From: Hydrogenophilales bacterium
Lineage (GTDB): Bacteria; Pseudomonadota; Gammaproteobacteria; Burkholderiales; Thiobacillaceae
DNA length: 24,499 nucleotides
Direction of reading: 5' to 3'
Assembly: GCA_016719465.1 (NCBI GenBank)
Contig: JADJYY010000037.1
Coordinates: 1-24,499, forward strand
Every line of letters begins with the position of its first letter. The first letter of the stretch is position 1. Below the pieces are notes generated by a model. That model worked only from the letters and a program-made list of their open reading frames with translations, did not search any database and was not told the DNA's origin. The translations under genes were made by a program, and so were the position numbers. Shown here piece after piece: positions 18,083-24,337 of this stretch.

Positions 18083-18717
18083 GCGATTGCTGCGACCACG
18101 ACTGCCATGCCCTCGAACCCGGCGCATTGGGAATTCCCCGCGTCGGCCGATTCAATCCGGAAGCCTTCGAGAAGGCGGTAACCGATCTGCTGCTGGCCAG
18201 CGGGGTGGCGCCGGATTCGGTGCATACCGGCAAGACCGCGCGGCGTGTGCGGGAGCTCTGGGAGAAACGTCTCCTGGGCGGCTACGAACTGGATCCGGGC
18301 GAGGCCCTGGGCGAGGGCTTCGCCGATCCCCGCGAGGACATGGTGGTGGTGCGCGGCATCGCCGTGCACGGGGTCTGTCCCCACCATCTGGTGCCGTTCC
18401 GGGGGGTGGCCCACGTGGCCTATGTGCCGGGCGGCCGCCTGCACGGATTCGGCCGCATCGCCCGCATGGTGGACGCCATCAGCCACCGCTTTACTTACCA
18501 GGAGTGGATGACCCGGGACATCGTGGAGGCCCTGATCACCCACGGCAAGGCCCTGGGCGCGGCCTGCGTCGTCGAGGCGGAGCAGCTTTGCCTGTTGCTG
18601 GGCGAGGACCGGCGCGGCGACGAGCGGGTGGTGACCCAGGCCTTTTCCGGTTGTTTCCAGCGGGATGCCCAATGGCGCAACGAATTTCTGCGGGCCATCA
18701 CGACCACCTTGCCCTGA
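18079..18717 (+). CDS. folE: Divergent GTP cyclohydrolase I (FolE-like)
   Basis: 212 residues of the T-fold GTP cyclohydrolase I family. The classical enzyme converts GTP to 7,8-dihydroneopterin triphosphate for folate or pterins. Zinc ligands are kept: C100 and H103 in GVCPHHLVPFRG and C171 in EAEQLCLLLG. Q141 and E142 (YQEWMTRDI) and the GRIARMV block are also kept. By alignment from memory with E. coli FolE, the usual CEHH Glu is Pro, the catalytic His of HxC (H179) is Gln (Q169), SK before the Arg is GR, and the ARG after HxC is absent. It may therefore bind GTP differently or perform only part of the reaction. The N-terminus MSDCCDHDCH is Cys/His-rich. It is coupled by overlap to the DUF2238 gene and 1 nt from the next gene. 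Confidence 0.85.
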   Translation: MSDCCDHDCHALEPGALGIPRVGRFNPEAFEKAVTDLLLASGVAPDSVHTGKTARRVRELWEKRLLGGYELDPGEALGEGFADPREDMVVVRGIAVHGVCPHHLVPFRGVAHVAYVPGGRLHGFGRIARMVDAISHRFTYQEWMTRDIVEALITHGKALGAACVVEAEQLCLLLGEDRRGDERVVTQAFSGCFQRDAQWRNEFLRAITTTLP

Positions 18718-18718
18718 C

Positions 18719-19186
18719 ATGCGTGATCACGCCGCGCGTCCCCGCACCCTGGTGCCACCCCCCGCTGTTTACGCCTTGGCCCTGGGCATGGCCTGGTGGC
18801 TGGAGGGGCGCTGGTCACTGGGCTTCTTTCCGGGAGGCGTCGGGCGTGCGCTGGGGTGGGGCCTGATCGGCCTCGGCTTGGCCGGCTTCGCCTGGGCCTT
18901 GGCGGCCATCTGGGGCCATCACACCACCGTGAATCCCTACAAGGCAGCCTCCAGCCTGGTCACCCGGGGGCCGTTTGCCCATTCCCGCAATCCCATCTAC
19001 GTGTCCGACTGGTTCGTCTACCTGGGGGTGACCCTGTTGCTGGGAACGGCCTGGCCGCTGTTGCTGGCGCCCCTGGTCTGGCTGACGATGCGTTATGGGG
19101 TCATCGCCCACGAGGAAGCCCACCTGCTGGCAAAATTCGGCGACGAATACCGGGACTATCTGGCCCGGGTGCGGCGCTGGCTTTGA
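18719..19186 (+). CDS. Isoprenylcysteine carboxyl methyltransferase-like membrane protein
   Basis: 155 residues, an integral membrane methyltransferase of the ICMT/PEMT (NnrU-like) class. Hydrophobic segments are VYALALGMAWWL, LGWGLIGLGLAGFAWALAAIW and FVYLGVTLLLGTAWPLLLAPLVWL. The SAM-binding C-terminal signatures are VTRGPFAHSRNPIYVSDW and HEEAHLLAKFGDEYRDYLARVRRWL. Bacteria lack classical CaaX proteins, so the acceptor is unlikely to be isoprenylcysteine and is unknown; small isoprenoid or lipid acceptors are possible. It begins 1 nt after the folE-like stop, so it is probably translated from the same mRNA. Confidence 0.88.
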   Translation: MRDHAARPRTLVPPPAVYALALGMAWWLEGRWSLGFFPGGVGRALGWGLIGLGLAGFAWALAAIWGHHTTVNPYKAASSLVTRGPFAHSRNPIYVSDWFVYLGVTLLLGTAWPLLLAPLVWLTMRYGVIAHEEAHLLAKFGDEYRDYLARVRRWL

Positions 19187-19211
19187 ACCCCACACGGAAC
19201 AGGAAGGAAAC

Positions 19212-19751
19212 ATGCGCGAGCGTTATGGTGTGCCCCTGATTGTCATGCATTGGCTGATCCTGTTGCTGATCATCGCCGCCTACGTGATGGGTACCATCCT
19301 CGAGGATATGGCGTTTTCCCCCGCCAAGCTGAGGCTCTATGCCTGGCACAAGTGGGTGGGCATGCTGGTGCTGTTCCTGGTGCCCCTGCGCATCGGGCTG
19401 CGCCTTGCCGAAAGCCTGGATCATCGTCGGGGCCTGACGCCCTTCGAGGTCCGCGTTTCCGCCATCGTCCACGGCCTGCTGTATCTGTTGCTGATCGCCG
19501 CGCCCATGCTGGGGTGGCTGCATAGCTCGGCGGAAGGCTTCCCGGTGGTGTGGTTCGGCGTCCTGCCCCTGCCCGACCTGGTGGGCAAGGACAAGATCCT
19601 GGCCGAGACATTCAAGGAACTTCACGAGGGCTCGGTGAATCTGCTGGTCACCCTGGTGGCCGTCCATGCGGCCGCCGCCCTGTATCACCACCATGTTCGA
19701 CGCGATGGCGTGCTTGCCCGCATGGCGCCCTGGTTGAGGAGCAAATCATGA
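19212..19751 (+). CDS. Cytochrome b561 (di-haem membrane protein)
   Basis: 179 residues with four transmembrane segments: PLIVMHWLILLLIIAAYVMG, WVGMLVLFLVPLRIGLRL, IVHGLLYLLLIAAPMLGWL and LLVTLVAVHAAAALYH. Candidate haem ligands are H13, H46 (AWHKW), H87 and H152. The bacterial YceJ/CybB type passes electrons between quinol and other acceptors, and E. coli CybB is a superoxide:ubiquinone oxidoreductase. The ATG at 19212 follows AGGAAGGAAAC, a strong Shine-Dalgarno. The stop overlaps the first YceI gene by ATGA; the yceJ-yceI pairing (b561 with a periplasmic YceI) is common and suggests joint action at the periplasmic face. Confidence 0.93.
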   Translation: MRERYGVPLIVMHWLILLLIIAAYVMGTILEDMAFSPAKLRLYAWHKWVGMLVLFLVPLRIGLRLAESLDHRRGLTPFEVRVSAIVHGLLYLLLIAAPMLGWLHSSAEGFPVVWFGVLPLPDLVGKDKILAETFKELHEGSVNLLVTLVAVHAAAALYHHHVRRDGVLARMAPWLRSKS

Positions 19752-20299
19752 AATGGCTGCCGCATCTTCTCCTGTTGGCGACCCTGGCGCCGCCGGCCTG
19801 GGCCCAGGACTGGAAGGTGGATTACGGCAAGAGCGAGATTCGCTTCGTCATCAAGCAAATGAACGTGCCCGTGGAGGGCGGATTCAAGCGTTTCAACGTC
19901 CAGGCGAAATTCGACGCGGCCAGGCCCGAGCAGGGGCAATTCCGGGTGGATGTCGACCTGTCCGGCATCGATACCGGGTCCGAGGAAGGCGACGGCGAGG
20001 TGAAGCGGCCGGCCTGGCTGGATGTGGCGAAACATCCCAAGGCGAGTTTTGTTTCCAAGTCCATCCGCGGCAACGGGGCGGGCCGCTATACCGTCACCGG
20101 CGACATGATCGTCAAGGGTCGCCCCCGCCCCCTGTCCGCGTCCATGGTCCTCACGCCCCAGCGGGCCGGAGGCTGGCTGGCCTCGGGCCGCTTCGCCCTG
20201 AAACGCTCGGACTTCGATATCGGCGGCGGAGAGTGGGCCGACCCGTCCGTCGTGGCCAATGACATCGATGGCCGGTTCAATATCCTGTTGCTGCCCTGA
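19748..20299 (+). CDS. YceI-family periplasmic protein, copy 1
   Basis: 183 residues. The N-terminal signal peptide MKWLPHLLLLATLAPPAWA ends with a typical AxA cleavage site before QDWKV. The mature part shows YceI lipocalin-like features: WKVDYGKSEIRFVIKQMNVPVEGGFKRF, LDVAKHPKASFVSKSI, YTVTGDMIVKGRPRPL and SDFDIGGGEW. YceI family proteins bind polyisoprenoids in a beta-barrel, and structures contain octaprenyl-type ligands. It overlaps the cytochrome b561 gene by ATGA and is 11 bp from the second yceI gene. The two copies differ considerably, so they probably bind different ligands or form a pair. Confidence 0.92.
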   Translation: MKWLPHLLLLATLAPPAWAQDWKVDYGKSEIRFVIKQMNVPVEGGFKRFNVQAKFDAARPEQGQFRVDVDLSGIDTGSEEGDGEVKRPAWLDVAKHPKASFVSKSIRGNGAGRYTVTGDMIVKGRPRPLSASMVLTPQRAGGWLASGRFALKRSDFDIGGGEWADPSVVANDIDGRFNILLLP

Positions 20300-20310
20300 G
20301 GAGTCCGTTC

Positions 20311-20868
20311 ATGCGTTCATTCTTCCTGTTGCTTGCCCTGGCCTCGTCGACGGCCTGGTCCGCCGAGTCCTTCGTTCTCGACCCCGGCCATACCTTCCCC
20401 AGCTTCGAAATCAGACATCAGGGGGTGTCGGTCATGCGCGGTAAATTCAACCGTAGCCAGGGGCGGGTGCTGCTGGACCCGGCGGGGCAGGGCAGCCGGA
20501 TCGAGGTCGTCATCGACGCCACCTCCGGCGACACCGGTCACGACGGCCTCAACCAGAAGCTTCTGGGGGCGAGTTTCTTCAACACGGCCCGATTCCCGGA
20601 AATTCGCTACACCGCCACTTCGGTGGAGTTCAAGGATGGCAAGCCGGTGCGCGCAATGGGTGAATTGACCATGCTGGGCGTGACCCGCCCCGTCGAACTG
20701 GAGGTGCGTGATTACGCCTGTACCCAGCAATTCCTGACCCGGCGGCCCCTATGCGGCGCCGATGTCCACACGGTGATCAAGCGTTCCGATTACGGCATGA
20801 ACTATGGCATTCCGCTCATCGGCGACGAAGTCAGGCTCGCCATCGAGGTGGAAGGGTTCAGGGAATAG
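20311..20868 (+). CDS. YceI-family periplasmic protein, copy 2
   Basis: 185 residues with signal peptide MRSFFLLLALASSTAWSA and mature start at ESFVLD. Classical YceI signatures: FVLDPGHTFPSFEIRHQGVSVMRGKFNRSQGRV, GLNQKLLGASFFNTARFPEIRYTATSVEF, GELTMLGVTRPVELEV and VIKRSDYGMNYGIPLIGDEVRLAIEVEG. This copy keeps the canonical pattern better than the one before it. GAGGAGTCC lies before the ATG. It ends the 17447-20868 run; 22 bp later a mobile-element boundary begins, and no hairpin terminator is seen in between. Confidence 0.95.
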   Translation: MRSFFLLLALASSTAWSAESFVLDPGHTFPSFEIRHQGVSVMRGKFNRSQGRVLLDPAGQGSRIEVVIDATSGDTGHDGLNQKLLGASFFNTARFPEIRYTATSVEFKDGKPVRAMGELTMLGVTRPVELEVRDYACTQQFLTRRPLCGADVHTVIKRSDYGMNYGIPLIGDEVRLAIEVEGFRE

Positions 20869-20888
20869 GGCGGGATTGGGGGGGGGAA

Positions 20889-20935
<47 letters not shown>

Positions 20936-20949
20936 TTTGGACTTACCGA

Positions 20950-21013
20950 GACTGAATTAGTCGAATCAACGACTTACGCCACTCGGAGCCGCGCAAATGT
21001 GGCTAATTCAGTC
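20950..21013. repeat. 11-bp inverted repeat near the left att
   Basis: gactgaattag at 20950-20960 and its exact complement ctaattcagtc at 21003-21013, 42 bp apart, just inside the duplicated tRNA fragment. A second short direct repeat, gacttac, occurs at 20940-20946 and 20971-20977. Such repeats are typical around recombination sites, but the function here is inferred. Confidence 0.45.
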
Positions 21014-21100
21014 CTTTTCGGGGGGGCTGCTGTCATGTCTGGTCACGATTTGGTCACGCTGGATAATGTTTATGCGAAACCTGAAGCTGTTGAAGAGGTA

Positions 21101-21212
21101 GCAAGTTATCCACGCTGTCCACAACCCGAAGCCCTGGCGGCGGGGGCGCAGCCCACGCCTACGCCGCCGCCAGGGGCGCGAAGCGCGGTTGTGGTCAGGG
21201 TGGGTAACTTGC
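21101..21212. repeat. Large nested hairpin (three-part stem)
   Basis: Three paired segments nest around one centre: gcaagttatccac (21101-21113) with gtgggtaacttgc (21200-21212), one G-U; ccacaacc (21119-21126) with ggttgtgg (21187-21194); ccctggcggcgg (21132-21143) with ccgccgccaggg (21164-21175). Together these are 33 pairs over 112 nt, with a side hairpin gcgcgaagcgc at 21176-21186. A one-mismatch DnaA box (TTATCCACG, 21106-21114) lies in the outer stem. It resembles structured single-strand signals of ssDNA replicons. A 104-residue ORF (20999-21313) crosses it but shows no protein features. Confidence 0.6.
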
Positions 21213-21309
21213 GGGCAGGCTCGCGCTTCGACAAACTCAAACACGTATCTGCATATCTGCCTGACGTGCTGGGGCAGATCGTTCGATTGCCGCTCAGGGA
21301 GAATGCATC

Positions 21310-21651
21310 ATGATCTCGATCACTTCGTATCGCGATGAAGAACTGACCATCATCGAGATGGAGCCATTCGCATGGATGATGTGGCCCATACAAATTGTCA
21401 TGATTGCAATTGATACGGTCCGGACCGCCGTTGAACAGGTGCATTCTGATCGCGCGGTGGTTATTGAGCCGGTCTGCTACAAGGAGATCCTCATCCCGAA
21501 AGGCTGCAAAGGATTCCAGCAGCATCGGGTTATTCGCACATCCACCTTAATGCCTGTTTTTCGCATCACACGATACGAAGCCGCTGAGGATTACCTGGCA
21601 GCCAAGCGACGGATTTCCGAGCCGGTTGACAAGGATTCTGCCGATCGATAA
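21310..21651 (+). CDS. Hypothetical protein of the integrated element
   Basis: 113 residues, starting MISITSYRDEELTII and containing a hydrophobic stretch AWMMWPIQIVMIAIDTV (about 21-37), followed by a charged C-terminal half ending EPVDKDSADR. A Shine-Dalgarno-like GGGAGAA lies about 9 nt before the ATG. I do not recognise a family. It sits between the large hairpin and the Rep-like gene in the integrated element, all in plus orientation, so it may be a small accessory gene of that element. It could also be a chance ORF; codon use is less GC-biased than in the chromosomal genes, so that test is weak. Confidence 0.45.
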   Translation: MISITSYRDEELTIIEMEPFAWMMWPIQIVMIAIDTVRTAVEQVHSDRAVVIEPVCYKEILIPKGCKGFQQHRVIRTSTLMPVFRITRYEAAEDYLAAKRRISEPVDKDSADR

Positions 21652-21781
21652 ATTTCTGTGCAGCCGTGACCAGTTCCACCGCAAACACGGCAAATCATCT
21701 GAAGTGCGCTAAACCGGGCAACCCTCCGCATAGGATACAGGGCCGGGCGCACTAGACCTCCAAGACAGTACGCGGTTCAGC

Positions 21782-21836
21782 GTTGGCGCCTGGGAATTCT
21801 CAGGGCCAACCTCCGTAACTTTTTCTTGGAGGCAGC
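21782..21836 (+). promoter_or_regulatory. Hairpin and SD-sequestering leader of the Rep-like gene
   Basis: A hairpin joins gttggc (21782-21787) with gccaac (21805-21810) and cctg (21789-21792) with cagg (21101-equivalent position 21801-21804), around an EcoRI-like gaattc. Immediately downstream, cctcc (21810-21814) can pair with the Shine-Dalgarno ggagg (21828-21832), which is 4 nt before the ATG at 21837. Alternative pairing could control translation. This is inference from complementarity. Confidence 0.45.
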
Positions 21837-22256
21837 ATGTCCGCGTACACCAACACGCAAGACAAAATCCGTAAGGTGCTGGGGCTGGCCGGGCGGGCGA
21901 GACCCGAGCACGGGCGGCCAGGCCTGGTGCCATCGGTTTTAGTGCCCCGTCTGGTAATACGGGGCGAAACAAATTCCCTCAACCCCTTGCGAGGCGAAAG
22001 CCGCAGCCTGGGCGAAGAAATTCAGCAAGGTGCCGCTGCACAAAAAGAGGGACAAGTCGATCGGGATGAAAGCGAACGCATTCAAACCCGGCCAGGCCGT
22101 AATGGGCGACCGATCGTCAAGGCTTATCCCACCCCCTAGATCAAGCCTCGGTTGGTATCGCCCACGTCGATGCGCTGTGCTTCACTGTGACTCCTCCCGA
22201 TCCGGCGGATATCAAAGGGTCCCTTGCCTGGATATTCCCCGCCTTGGTGAACGGCG
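21837..22256 (+). pseudogene. Decayed Rep-like (replication initiation) gene, truncated by IS256
   Basis: A strong Shine-Dalgarno ggagg precedes ATG 21837 and the start MSAYTNTQDKIRKVLGLAGRA. That frame ends at 22139, but protein-like sequence continues in other frames: frame +1 near 22030-22140 (KKRDKSIGMKANAFKPG...) and frame +2 at 22142-22256 (ASVGIAHVDALCFTVTPPDP, then DIKGSLAWIFPALVNG). The segment HVDALCFTV with following TPP resembles the N-terminal part of Rep_trans-type replication initiation factors of filamentous phages and small plasmids; this is pattern memory, not a search. The reading breaks suggest two frameshifts, and the left end of the IS at 22257 cuts the gene. The C-terminal catalytic part is missing. 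Confidence 0.45.
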
Positions 22257-22282
22257 GTGTCCCAGGAAGTGGTGTAAGAGCT
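22257..22282 (+). repeat. Left terminal inverted repeat of the IS
   Basis: GTGTCCCAGGAAGTGGTGTA followed by agagc. It matches the right end in 19 of the first 20 positions and continues weakly (agagc against agaagc). Confidence 0.85.
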
Positions 22283-22297
22283 GAAGTGCCTGGTTTT

Positions 22298-22331
22298 GCC
22301 CTGTAGGCCCCGCATGCGGGGCCTACAGGGC
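22298..22331. repeat. 34-bp perfect palindrome upstream of the transposase gene
   Basis: Positions 22298-22314 are the exact reverse complement of 22315-22331 (gccctgtaggccccgca / tgcggggcctacagggc), so the RNA could fold into a hairpin of up to 15-16 pairs. It lies between the left end of the IS and the transposase start. No U-tract follows on the plus strand. It may block read-through transcription or translation from outside. Confidence 0.8.
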
Positions 22332-22408
22332 GGGCGCGATCGGGAGGTCATCGAATAACTCCGGTAAGGTTTGGGTTGCGACACTTCAACCAGACTTAGG
22401 AGAAATCG

Positions 22409-23605
22409 ATGACCTCTGACAGGATGCAACTAACCGAGCTGCTTGAGAAGGCCGGCGCCGACGACATCGTGCGCGACATGATCGGCTTCGTCACCCAGCG
22501 CCTCATGGAACTGGACGTGGACAACCGCTGTGGCGCCAGCCACGGCGAGCGCACCGAGGCCCGCACCAACTCCCGCAACGGCTACCGCGACCGGGACTGG
22601 GAAACCCGCGCCGGCACCGTGCCGCTGCGCATCCCGAAGCTGCGTTCCGGCAGCTACTTCCCGCCCTTCCTGGAGCCCCGCCGCACCGCCGAGAAGGCCC
22701 TGGCCGCCGTGGTCCAGGAAGCCTATGTGCAGGGCATCTCGACCCGCTCGGTGGACGACCTGGTCCAAGCCATGGGTATGAGTGGCATCTCCAAGAGCCA
22801 GGTCTCGCGCCTGTGCGCCGAGATCGATGAGCGGGTCCAGACCTTCCTCAACCGGCCCATCGAGGGTGACTGGCCCTACCTGTGGATCGATGCCACCTAC
22901 CTCAAGGTGCGCGAGGCCGGCCGTATCGTCTCGGTGGCCGCGATAATCGCCATCGGGGTCAACACCGACGGCCGCCGCGAGGTGCTGGGCATGCATGTGG
23001 GCGCCTCCGAGGCTGAGCCGTTCTGGACCGAGTTCCTGCGCAGCCTCACACGCCGGGGCCTGCGCGGCGTGAAGTTGGTCATCTCGGACAGCCATGAGGG
23101 CCTGAAGAAGGCGGTGTGCAAGGTGATCTCGGCCTCCTGGCAGCGTTGCCGCGTGCACTTCATGCGTAACGTCCTGGTCCATGCCCCGGCCGGGCAGCGG
23201 CGCATGGTCTCGGCCCTGATCGGTACCATCTTCGCCCAGGAGTCGGAGGCCGCCGCCCGTGGCCAGTGGCAGGTCGTGGCCGATCAGCTGCGCAGTCGGT
23301 TCCCGAAGATCACCAAGCTCATGGATGAGGCGGAGGAAGACGTGCTGGCGCATATGAGCTTCCCCAGGGAGCACTGGTGCAAGATCCACAGCACCAACCC
23401 GCTGGAGCGGCTCAACGGCGAGATCAAGCGCCGCACCAACGTGGTGGGCATCTTCCCCAACGAGGCCGCCATCTATCGGCTGGTCGGCGCCATGCTGCTG
23501 GAGCAGAACGATGAATGGGCACTCCAGCGACGCTACATGACCCTGGAAACCCTCGCCGACCTCGGCGAGAATCCCAACGTTAGCTTGCCTGCGATCGCAA
23601 GCTGA
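22409..23605 (+). CDS. IS256-family transposase (Transposase_mut)
   Basis: An intact DDE transposase of 398 residues. The N-terminal segment holds GERTEARTNSRNGYRDRDWETRAGTVPLRIPKLR, split around 47-79, then the DNA-binding-like SKSQVSRLCAEIDERV. Catalytic residues are D161 in LWIDATYLKVRE, D227 in LVISDSHEGLKKA and E333 in NPLERLNGEIKRRT; CRVHFMRN (about 247-254) is the family signature. TTAGGAGAAATCG precedes the ATG. The high GC and well-kept frame contrast with the decayed genes around it, which points to a recent arrival. No stop or frameshift is seen, so the IS may be active. Confidence 0.96.
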   Translation: MTSDRMQLTELLEKAGADDIVRDMIGFVTQRLMELDVDNRCGASHGERTEARTNSRNGYRDRDWETRAGTVPLRIPKLRSGSYFPPFLEPRRTAEKALAAVVQEAYVQGISTRSVDDLVQAMGMSGISKSQVSRLCAEIDERVQTFLNRPIEGDWPYLWIDATYLKVREAGRIVSVAAIIAIGVNTDGRREVLGMHVGASEAEPFWTEFLRSLTRRGLRGVKLVISDSHEGLKKAVCKVISASWQRCRVHFMRNVLVHAPAGQRRMVSALIGTIFAQESEAAARGQWQVVADQLRSRFPKITKLMDEAEEDVLAHMSFPREHWCKIHSTNPLERLNGEIKRRTNVVGIFPNEAAIYRLVGAMLLEQNDEWALQRRYMTLETLADLGENPNVSLPAIAS

Positions 23606-23652
23606 TTGGCTCCCCAAAACTCACTGGAGTCGATGACCTCCTGATCGCTTCT

Positions 23653-23672
23653 TACACCACGTCCTGGGACAC
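23653..23672 (-). repeat. Right terminal inverted repeat of the IS
   Basis: On the minus strand it reads GTGTCCCAGGACGTGGTGTA starting at 23672. It pairs with the left repeat with one difference in 20. Confidence 0.85.
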
Positions 23673-23853
23673 GATCCCCGCATTGCCCTTTGTGCCAAGA
23701 GCAACATCCCCGCCCGGCTTCTAAAATGCAGGCCGGTGGCTTCCCGATTTGCTCTGGCACGATGGATGGGGGCGCTGCTTCCTGGAGTTGCTCACCATTT
23801 GCATAGGCAACCCCCGAGAAAAGCAGCAGAGCAAGGAGCGCTATCGTTTTCAT
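23673..23853 (-). pseudogene. Small secreted Cys-rich protein, 3' part lost to the IS
   Basis: ATG 23853 has a strong Shine-Dalgarno, GGGAGG, 5 nt upstream. The protein begins with a clear signal peptide, MKTIALLALLLFSGVAYA, then NGEQLQEAAPPSIVPEQIGKP, and reaches PACILEAGRGCCSWHKGQCGD, a Cys-rich stretch like the CCSxHxGxxG pattern of small secreted proteins that usually continue with more Cys. At 23672 the frame enters the right end of the IS and runs on through non-homologous sequence to a stop at 23533. The gene is thus truncated. I recognise no defined function. Confidence 0.6.
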
Positions 23854-24337
23854 GAATGCCTCCCGTGGATAGTTCGCAGCACGTCACCTCAATATAGTTG
23901 TTGGTTGTCCGGTACCCACGAGGATGGTCGAATTTGCAAGAAGTGCCAAAGGTTTCCAGGGCCGAAAATTTGGGAGCGGGGTCCGGATAGAGTCTGCGCG
24001 AGAGAGCGAAGGACACCCCCAGGGGGTAGGGGTGGCCTCAGGAGACATGGCAGGGGCAAGGCAAGCGAAGATCAAGGCCCGGCATTCTTGCCAAGCGAGA
24101 ACGGCAACGACGTTGCGCCACGCCTGGTTTGCCAGCCGATACCACGCATACCGCTCAGGAAGGCACTGGCTCGATTTCTTCGATCCACCTCATGCCATCA
24201 CCTGCCCAGGCTAATGAATCGTCGAATTCAAGCGCACCGCAAGTTGGTGGGGTAGGTGAAAGCGGATTGTTTTTCCGTACTGTTTCCGTACGGTCAGAAG
24301 CTACAGTTGCGGACGATCTGTAACTGATTGAATTTAT
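23854..24337. other. Non-coding stretch between the truncated gene and tRNA-Pro
   Basis: 484 bp in which I see no convincing gene. The ORFs on the plus strand (for example 23924-24214) have no recognisable features. It contains a direct repeat, TTTCCGTAC, at 24272-24280 and 24283-24291, 11 bp apart, close to the right att site. An integrase gene would be expected near here in an intact element and is absent. Confidence 0.5.

Larger units (their letters stand above)
22257..23672 (+). mobile_element. IS256-family insertion sequence
   Basis: An element of 1,416 bp bounded by imperfect inverted repeats: GTGTCCCAGGAAGTGGTGTA at the left (from 22257) and GTGTCCCAGGACGTGGTGTA on the minus strand at the right (from 23672), one mismatch in 20. 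It contains one intact transposase gene and a perfect palindrome upstream of it. The flanking 8 bp, gaacggcg at the left and gatccccg at the right, are not a clean target duplication, which suggests that sequence beside the IS was deleted after insertion. Confidence 0.9.
20936..24337. mobile_element. Remnant of a tRNA-Pro-integrated element (about 3.4 kb)
   Basis: The segment is bounded by the 45-bp tRNA-Pro direct repeats. It holds a nested hairpin, a small unknown ORF, a decayed Rep-like gene, an IS256-family element and a truncated secreted-protein gene. No integrase gene is recognisable. Away from the IS its base composition is less GC-rich than the chromosomal flanks. Loss of the integrase and the broken genes indicate decay of an originally larger element. 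Confidence 0.7.

Noticed and set aside
21101..21212. Integron attC site
   Set aside because: The palindromic layout is similar, but the required end motifs RYYYAAC and GTTRRRY are not at the expected positions, and no integron integrase is visible.
20999..21313. 104-codon ORF overlapping the 113-codon ORF by ATGA
   Set aside because: It runs through the large nested hairpin, with low-complexity sequence (PTPTPPPGA) and no visible domain. The ATGA overlap keeps a small chance that it is real.
22430..23617. 395-codon ORF antisense to the transposase
   Set aside because: A mirror of the transposase frame, without motifs.
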